Assembly (NCBI GenBank): GCA_963735055.1
Contig: CAVTJN010000019.1
Location: 124,001-188,000, forward strand
DNA length: 64,000 nucleotides
DNA from: JBBITI01 sp963735055
GTDB lineage: Bacteria; Chloroflexota; Dehalococcoidia; Dehalococcoidales; UBA2162
Direction: 5' to 3'
The notes under the pieces were generated by a model. That model had not been told where the DNA came from and ran no database searches. It worked only from the letters and a program-made list of their open reading frames with translations. Shown piece after piece: positions 8,960 to 17,965 of this stretch (its first letter is position 1; each line of letters starts with the position of its first letter). The translations under genes and the position numbers were made by a program.

Positions 8960-10776
8960 ATGAAAAAGAGAATTGTCTGGTTGGCGTGTATTTCCCTGGC
9001 GGTGCTGTCTGTGATGACAGCATCTTGCGGCAATACGCCAACGGCGTCAGCCCCGACGGTACCAAAATCAACGGCACCAATACCTGCGACAGCAGTACCG
9101 ACGGCAATGACGTCAACGGCCCCGGATGCAACGGTGCCAAAGTACGGCGGGACACTGACCGTCTACCTGAATGACCCCGCAGGGGGCTTTGACGAGGCGT
9201 TCAACCTGGGGCACGTCGGCGGCATGGTAACGACTCCATATCTGACCAATGAGCAGTTGCTTGAGGGCGACTGGAAGAAAGGACCCGCCGGCAGCCACGA
9301 TCAAGATTGGGCGATGGGCTTCATCGGCCGCTCCGAGTTGTTGACCGGCTGTCTGGCTGAAAGCTGGGAGTTTCCGGATGAGACAACCATCGTTTTCCAC
9401 ATTCGAAAAGGGGTCCATTGGCAGAACATCGCGCCGGTGAGCGGTCGAGAGTTGACCGCAGACGATATTGTCTTCAACATTAATCGCGCCTTCACATCTT
9501 CGGGCAGCTACCTTTTGTGAGTTATCCTGCTCAGTACCGGCCGACGTCCGTGAAGGCGCTCGACAAGTACACCGTGGAAGTCAAGGTACCGCTGACCATG
9601 CACGGGCAGATGTTCCTGGTGATGGGCGACTTCATGACCAACTACCCGCCCGATATGATAGCCAAGTACGGGGACATGAGGGACTGGAAGAATGCCTGCG
9701 GCACGGGGCCGTGGATGCTAACGGACTTTGTGGCAAACAGTTCGCAGACCTACGCGAAGAACCCGAACTACTGGAAGAAGGACCCGCTTCATCCGCAGAA
9801 CCAGCTGCCCTACATTGACAGGATCAAGGGCCTTAACATAGCGGACGCATCCACCCGATACGCGGCGCTCCGCACGGGGAAGCTGGACGTGCTCGGCCCA
9901 GGGCTACCAGCAGCGATAACCTGGGACGATGCTGATAGTCTGATGAAGACTACGCCTCGGCTGCAGTATGTGCAGTGGCTGTCCTCACCGGCGGTTCCCG
10001 TTGGCCGGCAGGATAAGCAGGAGCTACCATTCAAGGACATCAGGGTCAGGCAGGCACTCAACATGGCCATTGACCGTGATTCTCTAGTCAAAGACTACTA
10101 CAAAGGTCATGCCACCCTCTTCGCCGTCCCCTACCCGCCAACGCCGGCATATTCCAAGATCTTCACCCCTCTCGACCAGCAGCCCCAGGAGGTCAAGGAC
10201 CTCTTCACTTACAACCCCGCCAAGGCCAAGCAGCTGCTAGCCGATGCCGGCTATCCCAACGGCTTCAAGACCACCATCGACTGCATTCAAGACAATGTGG
10301 ACTTCCTTTCCATAATCAGACAGAATTTCCTGGCCATCGGTGTCGACATGCAGATTAACGCGCTGGAATCTACCGTGAACACGGCTGTGCAGCGAGGCAG
10401 GACGAACAAAGAGATGACTTTCAAGGGACTGGTGATGGACTATCAGTACCCCTGGCGAATGCTGATGCTGCGGATCGAGAGCGCGGACAACAATGCCTAC
10501 GTGAGCGACCCCTATTTCAGGGCGCCATACGAGGAGATCAGTCAGAAGGTTGGCTACGACGACGCGAGAGTAAACGCGATTCTGAAGGAAGTGGCCACGA
10601 AGGGCCTGGCAACGGCCTACGCAGTATGGCTGCCGGCATATGAGGTCTACAGCTTCTGGTGGCCCTGGGTGCAGAATTCCTATGGCGCTTGGGGCTGGGG
10701 TGGCTACTATACCCCCAACGACCAGCTTCAGTACATCTGGGTGGACCAGTCATTGAAGAAATCTATGGGGTACTAG
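8960..10776 (+). pseudogene. Peptide/solute-binding lipoprotein of ABC transporter (SBP family 5), frameshifted
   Basis: Two frames together encode one extracytoplasmic solute-binding protein of SBP_bac_5 (OppA/DppA) type, about 605 residues. The first (8960-9520) starts after AAGGAGGAG, has a lipoprotein signal peptide with lipobox 'MTASC' and a Thr/Pro/Ala-rich linker, and breaks at 'FTSSGSYLL'. The second (9517-10776) continues the same domain from 'SYPAQYRPTSVKAL' to the C-terminus 'KKSMGY'. The intact homolog at 41702-43507 has the same architecture and also ends in 'ASMGY', so the break near 9505-9520 is a one-base frameshift rather than two genes, even though stop and start overlap as GTGA. 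No permease or ATPase genes are nearby. It is either a recent pseudogene or a sequence error. Confidence 0.82.
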
Positions 10777-10821
10777 GACAGCACGCTGCGAGGTAACTGT
10801 TCCAGGGTAGACTATGAAGAT

Positions 10822-10865
10822 GGCGATGGCCGGTGGCTCTCCATTGAGCGGCACCGGCCATCGCC
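10822..10865 (+). terminator. Long perfect hairpin after solute-binding protein gene
   Basis: GGCGATGGCCGGTG (10822-10835) pairs perfectly over 14 bp with CACCGGCCATCGCC (10852-10865) around a 16-base loop, 46 bp after the stop codon. No T run follows, so it is a candidate transcript-end or stability structure rather than a classic intrinsic terminator. The rest of 10777-11148 shows no gene. Confidence 0.55.
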
Positions 10866-11148
10866 CAATAGTCAGTTTCGAACGGGTACGAGTGGACTCG
10901 GGCCACAGATGATTGCTTGTCTTTCCAGGTAGGGGATGGTCCCGTCCGCTCCCGAGCGAGCCCGGGTTCAGTCCAGTGCTACTTCAATGAGAGCACGATA
11001 GCTGTGACTTGACAACCGGCATCACCGTTGGGGGCAGGGCATTCCTTCAGTATCCAGGTACTGGGAGGTGATGCAAGCCTACGCGGATATGAGAAGAAGG
11101 CGTAAGGACATCTGTTTCACATTCATGAACTAAGAAGGAGAGGGGACG

Positions 11149-12303
11149 ATGAGCACAAAGACCTTGACGATGTTGGCTGTGGGAGATCTCTATCTGCATG
11201 GCCAGCCGCCTGCTGAGCCATTGTTCGCCGAAGTCGCGCCCGTTCTGAGGTCGGCCGATGTTGCAGTTGGCCATGGGAAGTGCATGTTCACCTCAAGGGG
11301 CATCAACACTTTTGCAGACATGGGCCTCGCCAGGGTCGGCGAGAGGATTGAAGAACCTGGTGGCGATCCACGCAACATGAGTGCCCTTCATGACGCCGGC
11401 TTTGATGTGATCACTCTTGCCAATTGCCACACCTGGGATGCGGGAGACCCGGGCGTAGAGGACACCATTACTGGACTTCGAGGATTGGGCATTGCTTCTT
11501 GTGGGGCCGGAATGAACATTGATGAGGCCAGTCGCCCGGCCATAGTCGAGCGTGACGGAACTCGTTTCGGTTTTCTGGCCTACAACTGCACGGGCCCGAT
11601 GGGTTCCTGGGCCCTCCCACACAAGGCGGGGTGCGCCTACCTGCATGTCCTCGCCGCCTACGAACTGGATCTCCCTGTCATCGGAGGCTATCCAACCACT
11701 TACACCTTCGCTGAGCCGGGCAGGCTGCAGGCGATGGTACGCGATATCCATAGACTGAGGCCGCTTTGTGACGTTCTGGTAGTCTTCTTCAGCAAGGGGC
11801 TTGGCTTTCTGCCAGCCAGACTGGCAATGTATGAACAGCAAGTGTCATATGCCGCCATCGACGCTGGGGCTGACCTGGTTTTAGCATCGCATGCCCATAT
11901 ACTCAAAGGAGTCGAGCAGTACAACGGCAAGTGGATCTTTCATGGTCTGGGCAATTTCCTAATCAGTACTGCCCCGGCACCGGCAACGGGGGATTCCCAG
12001 ATGCGGCAGTTCGTCAGGGCGCATGGCGGTCCTTTCTTCTTCGAACCCGGCGGCAAACAGACGCCGTTTCCCTATACTCCAGAGCAGGGGTTGACCATTA
12101 TCGCCAAATGCCGCATACACGATGGGCGCATCTCCCAGGTGAGCTATCTTCCATGTCTCGCCGGGCAGAATCAGCCGCCAGAGATACTCAGGAATGATGC
12201 AAGGGGCCAGCAAGTCTTCGAGTATATGAACAACATAACCAAAGGCGCCGAGCTAAATGCCCGGTATGAGTGGGAGGGCAGCGAGGTGGTGATTCATACC
12301 TAG
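11149..12303 (+). CDS. CapA-like metallophosphatase-fold protein
   Basis: This 384-residue protein of the CapA (PGA_cap) family has a calcineurin-like phosphoesterase fold and is related to poly-gamma-glutamate synthesis protein CapA. Family landmarks are 'AVGDLYLHG' near the N-terminus, 'LANCHTWDAG' (the place of the usual NNHxxDxG), 'ASHAHILKGVE' and 'HGLGNFLI'. The usual HWG-type motif is replaced by 'VVFFSKG', and one Asn of the NNH motif is Cys, so the metal site may be altered. No signal peptide is evident. The ATG at 11149 follows AAGGAGAGGGG. The gene stands alone, without capsule genes, so a role in poly-glutamate export cannot be assumed. Confidence 0.82.
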   Translation: MSTKTLTMLAVGDLYLHGQPPAEPLFAEVAPVLRSADVAVGHGKCMFTSRGINTFADMGLARVGERIEEPGGDPRNMSALHDAGFDVITLANCHTWDAGDPGVEDTITGLRGLGIASCGAGMNIDEASRPAIVERDGTRFGFLAYNCTGPMGSWALPHKAGCAYLHVLAAYELDLPVIGGYPTTYTFAEPGRLQAMVRDIHRLRPLCDVLVVFFSKGLGFLPARLAMYEQQVSYAAIDAGADLVLASHAHILKGVEQYNGKWIFHGLGNFLISTAPAPATGDSQMRQFVRAHGGPFFFEPGGKQTPFPYTPEQGLTIIAKCRIHDGRISQVSYLPCLAGQNQPPEILRNDARGQQVFEYMNNITKGAELNARYEWEGSEVVIHT

Positions 12304-12644
12304 TACGCAGAGTCCGATCCATGTCGTGTCTTCCTGGCCCAGACATCCCATGTTTGCTCAATCGAGATCGACCATTGCCATGTTTGCCTTTCGCTCTTGC
12401 CCACCGGCGGAATTGAAGGATAAAGCGTGAAGGCTCTGCCGGCATGCCCCGTTCGCCGGCAGCGATAGCTTTCACATTGTCCTGCGTGATCTTTTCGCCG
12501 AGGTATTGGGCGATCCCCAGATCCAAGAGGTCATGGGTCATGTTCTTCTTGGTCATGTGAAGACGAAGTAAGCGGATACCTCGTACCGCGAGGCACTTGA
12601 CATCGCCTGGCTCGAGTCATACACTGGTAGCCACGCGGGAGGGC
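12304..12644. other. Intergenic stretch with a doubtful minus-strand fragment
   Basis: No confident gene. A minus-strand frame starting at 12556 has a protein-like first 45 residues ('LGEKITQDNVKAIAAGERG') but no ribosome site, and it turns into low-quality sequence antisense to the CapA-like gene. It may be the remnant of a gene end; the family is not recognised. Confidence 0.3.
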
Positions 12645-15600
12645 ATGATGCAGTGCCCGATTTGTCAGACCGAACTACCTGATAGTGCGAAGTTCTGCGG
12701 TGTGTGTGGGCAATCCCTGAGTAAGGATCGTCCATGCCCAAAGTGCGGTCAAATCAATCCCCAGGATTTCAAGTTCTGTCATCAATGCGGTCAGCCCCTG
12801 ACCTCTACACAGCCTTCGTCTACCCCATCGCCCGCTCCAACTCCCCCGTCCCTCCCCACTGCCTTCGCCAGAGGCCGCTACCGGGTCAAGAAGTTCCTGG
12901 GGGAGGGCGGCAAGAAGAAGGTCTACCTGGCCCATGACACGGAGCTGGACCGGGACGTCGCTTTTGCCCTGATCAAGACCGAGAAGCTCGACGAGTCAGC
13001 CCGGACACGGGATCAAGCGGGAAGCGCAGGCCATGGGCAAACTGGGGGACCACCCCAACATCGTCAGTATCTTCGACATCGGTGATCACCAGGGACAACC
13101 CTACATCGTCATCCCGTTCATGCCCGGAGGCGACGTTGAGGGACTGATCAATAAGGCCTCAGATCACAAGCTTGCTCTCGACAAGTCCCTGGACATTGCC
13201 AAGTGCGTGTGCCGTGGCCTGGAGTTCGCCCATGCCAAAGGTATCATCCACCGTGACATCAAGCCCGGTAACATCTGGCTGAATGCCGAGGGCATTGCCC
13301 AGATCGGGGACTTTGGTCTGGCGGTAGCCGTTGATATGTCGCGACTGACGGGGGTGGGGATGATGGTGGGAACGGTGTCCTACATGCCGCCGGAGCAGGC
13401 CATGGGAGGTCAGGTCACGGCCAAAGCTGATCTCTATTCCCTGGGAGCGATGCTGTACGAGATGGTGACGGGGAGACCTCCGTTCGTGGGTGATGAATCG
13501 GTAGCCATCATCGGGCAGCACATCGACACCCCACCCGTGTCCCCCACCTGGCACCGGGCCGACCTGCCGCCGGCGCTGGAGACCCTGATCATGCAGCTGC
13601 TGGAGAAGGACCCCGAGAAGCGGCCGCAGTCGGCGACGGTGGTCCTCCAGGCATTGGAAACGGTTGAAAGGTCCAAGTACTGCCCAAGAGTACAAGCACC
13701 AAAGAGACGGGCGCCGAAGATACAAGAACCAAGGGTCCAAGCACCAAACTGGCGGTCGAGAACCCGCTGTACCGACGGGTGTTTGTGGGGCGGGAAGCGG
13801 AGTTGAAGCAGTTGCAGTCGGCCTTTGATGGGGCGGTGTCGGGGCGGGGGGCGCTGATGATGGTGCTGGGCGAGCCGGGGATCGGCAAGACGGCCCTCTG
13901 CGAACAATTGGCCACCTACGTCACCCTCCGCGGCGGCAAGACCATGTGGGGCCACTGCTACGAAGCGGGCTCGCTGTCATTGCCATATCTGGCCTTTGTG
14001 GAAGCGATGCGTTCGTACGTCGTCGACCGGGAACCCGAAGACCTGAAGAAGGAGCTCGGCTCCGGGGCGACCGACGTCGCCCGCATCGTGTCTGAAATCC
14101 GGGAGAAGCTGAATATCCAACCGCGCCAGGCGGAGAACCCGGAAGAAGACCGCTACCGGCTCATGCAGGCGGTGTTTTCCTTCCTCACTCACGCGGCTGC
14201 GGTCAAACCGATGCTGGTGGTGCTAGAGGACCTGCACGATGCCGACAAGGGCACCCTGGAGATGCTGACCTATGTGTCGAGGAATCTCGCCGGGGCCAGG
14301 CTGCTCATCGTGGGGACGTACCGCGATGTCGAGGTGAACCGTAACCATCCGCTGTCGGCAGCCCTGGCCGAGTTGAGGCGGTCGTCCTCATTCGGGCGGG
14401 TCCTCCTGCGGGGACTCAACGCCGATGAGGTCAGGCCGGATGCTAAAGAGCATCACCCATGACGACGTGCCCCTGGGGATGGCCGCAGGCGATCCACCGG
14501 CAGACGGAAGGGAACCCTCTCTTTGTGCAGGAGGTGGTCCGCTACCTGACCGAACAGAAGTTGCTCATCCGGGCCGGCGGGAAGATGATCACGACCGGTC
14601 GACACACCGCTCGAGATGAGCATCCCCGAGGGCGTTACGGGACGTCATTGGCAAACGGCTGTCGAAGTTGAGTGATCAGTGCAACCGGCTCTTGTCCGTT
14701 GCCGCTGTAGTCGGCCGGGACTTCCGGCTTGACGTCTGCAAAAGGTCTCGGGCCTGCCTGAGGAAGCTGTGGTCGAGTCGATCGAAGAAGCCAAGAGGGT
14801 GGCTGTGGTTGAGGAGCGGCCGTCCGTGGGCGGCAGCGGTGACATACCGGTTCGCCCACGCCTTTTTCCGGACCACGCTTTACGAAGAGACTATAGCCCC
14901 GCGGCGTATCCGCCTTCACCAGCAAGTTGCCAGGGCGCTGGAGGAAGTGTATTTCGGTCGCCTGCAAGAGCACGCCACCGAGCTGGCCGAGCATTTCTCC
15001 TACTCCACAGAAGCGGCCGACCTGACCGCTGCAGTCAGCTATGGCGAGATGGCGGCGCAGCGGGCGGTGGGTGTCTATGATTACGGAGAGGCAGCTCGAC
15101 TACTAAGACAAGCCCTCAAAGTCCAGGAGGTGCTTGACCCAGGCGACAAGGCCAAACGCTGCGACCTGCTTACCTCGCTTGGTCGCACGCTCAGTTTGAC
15201 ACCCGAGCGTCGCCATGCTCTTGACGTGGAGTATCCCGAAGCACTGGCGCTGGCCGAGGCAATCGGCGATAACCGTCGTGCGGCTGTCGTGTGTAGATGG
15301 GCTGCCATGGCTGGCTGGTGGGCGGTGTCAGACAGGGCGGCCGGGAACTCCTCCAGTGGGCTGAAAAAGGCGCAAAATACGCTCAGCCAGGTAGTCCCGA
15401 GCGTGCCTGGGCTGAGGTAATCCTGGGAGGAGTAATGAGCATGCCCGCGGCGATGCCAAAGGGGTGTCACTGATGAAGTCCGCTCTTGAGTATGCCCGAG
15501 CAAACAGAGACCGAGAGCTGCTGTCGTTGGCGGGATTGGGCTGGGTTATCTCTGGAGTGATGCCGTGGTCGGCCGACGAGCTCAGACAGGTGGCTGAAGA

Positions 15601-16489
15601 GACCGTCACCAAAGGCATGCAAATGGAGTTTAGGGCTATGAATGCTGGTCTTATGTTGCGGGGACCGGCGCAGAGTTGACGAAATAGGCCAATCGATCAG
15701 GCAGCGGGCCGCCACTACCCGCGAAATGCACCACGTTGAGGAGTCAATGAACGTAGACGGCCCTTCTCGCTTTCCTCGACGGGCGATTGGAGGAGAGCGT
15801 CGAGATCTTCGAACGGTTGGTACACTACCGTCATGAGGTGGGCGTCGCCGCGGTCTGGGTATGTTCGATGCCTGGTGGGGATTCAGGCCCTTGTTCTATC
15901 TGGGCGGGCCGGATACCAGACCCCAGAGCGTGTTCTGGCCTGTGTTGCAGGACGCGATGAACAACCGCCAGCTCCGCACAATTCCTCTTCTGCAGGCGTA
16001 CCTTGGCCGGGCAACTGAGGCGAAGCAGAGGCTCGTTCGTGCGCTGGAGGGGCGGCCTAACATCGCCTCCACCGAAGACCTGACTATGGCTTGGATGGAT
16101 GTTGTCCGTCTTGAGTCGGCGATCCTCGTGGGAGACCGCCATTCGGTGGACTTGCTGTATCAGCGCTTTGCGAAGAATAGCCTCGCATTTGTCGCTTCGT
16201 TTTCAACCAGCGTCGCCCGACATCTTGGCGGCGCGCCGCTCTCCTCGGTAGATACGACGAGGCCCGCCGGCACTACCAGGAAGCTATCCGGGTCTGTACC
16301 GAGATGCGGTTCCGGCCGGAGCTGGCGCTCAGTCGACTGCAGCTCGCCGAACTGCTGCTGGAGCACTATCCCGCCGAGAAGAAGGATGCCCTGGAGCACC
16401 TGGACTTCGCCATCAAAGAGTTCCGCGAGATGAAGATGAGGCCGTCACTAGAGCGGGCGCTGAAGCATAAAGAGATACTGAAGGCATAG
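12645..16489 (+). pseudogene. Zinc-ribbon / Ser-Thr kinase / AAA ATPase / TPR regulator, broken by many frameshifts
   Basis: Read across frames, this is one signalling protein of about 1,280 codons. It begins with two zinc ribbons (CPICQTELPDSAKFCGVCG and CPKCGQ...CHQCG). Next is a Hanks-type kinase with glycine loop 'GEGGKKKV', catalytic 'IIHRDIKPGN', 'GDFGLA' and 'SYMPPEQ'. An ORC/STAND-like AAA ATPase follows with Walker A 'GEPGIGKT' and Walker B 'LVVLEDLHDAD', then a TPR-like tail ending 'MKMRPSLERALKHKEILKA'. The frame changes near 13009 (at a GGG run), 13680, 14450, several times between 14600 and 14680, near 15410-15470, 15675-15860 and 16230-16300. A low-complexity linker near 13690-13745 joins kinase and ATPase. 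The start follows CGGGAGGG. So many breaks suggest a true pseudogene, unless the sequence here is poor. Its last 60 bp are the apparent source of the dispersed repeat described below. Confidence 0.85.
16430..16489 (+). repeat. Repeat A, master copy at the 3' end of the kinase gene
   Basis: The last 60 bp of the kinase/TPR gene, from an internal ATG to the TAG, encode 'MKMRPSLERALKHKEILKA'. Closely similar stretches recur downstream at 16656, 16812, 17302, 17811, 18873, 19500 and 20681, and on the minus strand at 54690, 56340 and 56480. Many copies keep the peptide frame and the terminal TAG. Confidence 0.85.
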
Positions 16490-16542
16490 ACTGAGAGCTG
16501 TCAGCCAACAGCGGTCAGCGGTCAGGAGACCGGCGGGGCCGC

Positions 16543-16627
16543 TGGATGGCCTGGTCTCCGTAAGGGTGGTCTCCGGAAGAGGGTGGACGACCATTCTCCG
16601 CTGTGCTACGAAGAGGACAACCACAAG
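16543..16627 (+). repeat. Repeat D, copy 1
   Basis: This segment of about 83 bp, starting GGATGGCCTGGTCTCCGTAA and ending GAAGAGGACAACCACAAG, matches the reverse complement of 56593-56674 with only about ten differences by eye. In both places it lies between the end of a zinc-ribbon-family gene and copies of repeat A. Confidence 0.75.
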
Positions 16628-16655
16628 CGGTCGAGCCCGACCATGACGGCGAAGC

Positions 16656-16718
16656 GAGAGGAAGATGCAGCCGAGCCTGGAAAGGGCGCTGAGACAGAAG
16701 GAGACAGTGAAGGCGTGG
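16656..16718 (+). repeat. Repeat A copy (degenerate)
   Basis: Matches the kinase 3' end (GAAGATGCAGCCGAGCCTGG, then GGGCGCTGAGACA, then GTGAAGGCGTGG). The terminal TAG has become TGG. Confidence 0.7.
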
Positions 16719-16729
16719 CGGACGCAAAC

Positions 16730-16797
16730 ACGAAATTCTAAACACGAAATCCGAAACAAACTCAAAATCCGAAATACGAAACAAAGCGCCCCGGCGT
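16730..16797 (+). repeat. CGAAAT-type A-rich short repeat tract
   Basis: About 65 bp of irregularly repeated ACGAAAT, CCGAAA and TACGAAAC units, far richer in A than the surroundings. Similar tracts occur at 20738-20806 and, reverse-complemented, at 23425-23487, with a short piece near 50915. Confidence 0.65.
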
Positions 16798-16811
16798 GAC
16801 TACGGAACGAG

Positions 16812-16871
16812 ATGAAGATGCAGCCGAGTCTGGAGAGGGCGCTGCGGCACAAGGAAAAATCGAAGGAGTAG
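16812..16871 (+). repeat. Repeat A copy with intact frame
   Basis: A 60-bp copy with its own ATG and TAG, reading 'MKMQPSLERALRHKEKSKE'. It lies about 95 bp before the 2TM gene. The whole 16490-16965 stretch consists mainly of repeats A and D and the CGAAAT tract; no gene is seen there. Confidence 0.75.
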
Positions 16872-16965
16872 GGCCAGCCTTGCATCACAAGTCGACTAGG
16901 ACGATGACCACGAATTGTTGAACGATCCTGGTCTCGATATCACGCATCGGAAAGGAGGAACGGCC

Positions 16966-17271
16966 ATGGAAACGAACCAGAGCTATGAGCGAGCAAAGAG
17001 GCGCGTTGCTCAGATCAAGCGCTTCTTCATTCACCTCGTCACATATCTGTTGGTGATAGCTGCCCTGTTCTTCATCGATGTCTTCGCAGAAGATGACCCG
17101 AACAACTGGTGGTTCTACTGGCCCGCCCTGGCCTGGGGCATTGCGGTCGTCATTCACGCTGCCACGGTGTACGGCCCCTTCCTGGGCTCCGGTTGGGAGG
17201 ACAGAAAGATCAAAGAGCTCATGGACAGGGAGTCCAAGCTGGAGGAGAACAACCCGGCCGGTTCGAAGTGA
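16966..17271 (+). CDS. 2TM-domain small membrane protein
   Basis: This 101-residue membrane protein matches the 2TM domain family. A basic amphipathic start ('YERAKRRVAQIKRFFIHL') precedes two hydrophobic helices (about residues 24-44 and 52-72), then a polar tail 'WEDRKIKELMDRESKLEE'. In other bacteria this domain is found alone or fused to regulators and histidine kinases; its function is not known. The ATG at 16966 follows a strong AAAGGAGG; an upstream in-frame TTG at 16915 has no ribosome site. A truncated repeat A copy follows 30 bp after the stop. Confidence 0.85.
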   Translation: METNQSYERAKRRVAQIKRFFIHLVTYLLVIAALFFIDVFAEDDPNNWWFYWPALAWGIAVVIHAATVYGPFLGSGWEDRKIKELMDRESKLEENNPAGSK

Positions 17272-17301
17272 AGTCGTGACCCGGCCCCGGCGACTCCTGA
17301 C

Positions 17302-17352
17302 GCAGCCCTCCCCGGGCGGGCGCTGCGGCACAAGGAGATATTGAAGGCGTAG
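17302..17352 (+). repeat. Repeat A copy (5' part deleted)
   Basis: CAGCCCTCC followed by a short deletion, then CGGGCGCTGCGGCACAAGGA and on through GATATTGAAGGCGTAG. The last eleven codons still read 'RALRHKEILKA' and stop. It lies between the 2TM and SRPBCC genes in the same orientation as both. Confidence 0.75.
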
Positions 17353-17371
17353 ACATAGATGGAGGGGCAAA

Positions 17372-17809
17372 ATGGCCAGAATCGAAGAAAGCATAGAAAT
17401 CCAGAGACCGATTGAGAAGATATTCAACTACACGACGGACGCCAGGAGCTGGCCCAAATGGCAGACGATTCTACCGCAGGCGGAGCAAACATCGCCCGGG
17501 CCCGTTGCCGTGGGCACCACTTTCAAAGGTATTGTGCGTATGATGGGTCTTAGTATGAAGTGGACGGCAAAGACCACGGAACATGTACCATACACGAAAT
17601 ACGGCAAGACCATCACTTCAATGGCCTTGATCAATGAACAGCATAACACCTATGACCCGGTCGGGGTCGGTACGAAATTCACAATTTTGTACGACCTTAA
17701 AATCCGCGGCATTTTCAGACTGATGTCGGCGATGCTGGTAAACAGGATGAGGAAGGAGCTGAGAAAGAGCCTCGAGAACTTGAAACGCGTTCTCGAAGCC
17801 CAGAGCTAG
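17372..17809 (+). CDS. SRPBCC-fold (polyketide cyclase/dehydrase-like) protein
   Basis: This 145-residue protein has the START/Bet v1-like SRPBCC pattern: 'IEESIEIQRPIEKIFNYTTD' at the N-terminus, a central 'PGPVAVGTTFKG' strand region and a long C-terminal helix ('MRKELRKSLENLKRVLE'). Such proteins bind hydrophobic ligands or act as cyclases and lipid-binding factors; the ligand here is unknown. The ATG at 17372 follows GAGGGGC. A repeat A copy lies 20 bp upstream of the start and another begins 2 bp after the stop, so this gene is tightly framed by the repeat. Confidence 0.83.
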   Translation: MARIEESIEIQRPIEKIFNYTTDARSWPKWQTILPQAEQTSPGPVAVGTTFKGIVRMMGLSMKWTAKTTEHVPYTKYGKTITSMALINEQHNTYDPVGVGTKFTILYDLKIRGIFRLMSAMLVNRMRKELRKSLENLKRVLEAQS

Positions 17810-17810
17810 G

Positions 17811-17861
17811 CCAGCCGTCCATGGAGCGGGCGGTGCGGCACAAAGAGATACCGAAAGCCAA
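17811..17861 (+). repeat. Repeat A copy
   Basis: CAGCCGTCCATGGAGCGGGC, then GGTGCGGCACAAAGAGATA and CCGAAAGCCAAG. The frame reads 'QPSMERAVRHKEIPKAK' and lacks the terminal stop. It begins two bases after the SRPBCC stop codon. Confidence 0.75.
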
Positions 17862-17965
17862 GAGTGTTATCCCGCACCAACCGCCTCGTGATGTCCGGTT
17901 GAGCGATGGCCAAAAATAAGCGGGGTCCACCTGGCGCCTGCCTCTTGCCGGGAAGGAGATTAACC

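Noticed and set aside
9500..9525. Programmed frameshift or two coupled genes in the solute-binding protein
   Set aside because: Both halves belong to one domain, the intact homolog has one frame, and no convincing slippery heptamer with downstream structure is seen.
11071..11133. 20-codon upstream frame before the CapA-like gene
   Set aside because: The GGAGGTG is too close to its ATG and the peptide has no recognisable feature; probably chance.
12188..12556. Minus-strand gene of 122 codons
   Set aside because: No ribosome site, and all but the first 45 codons are antisense-type sequence; kept only as a note on the intergenic stretch.
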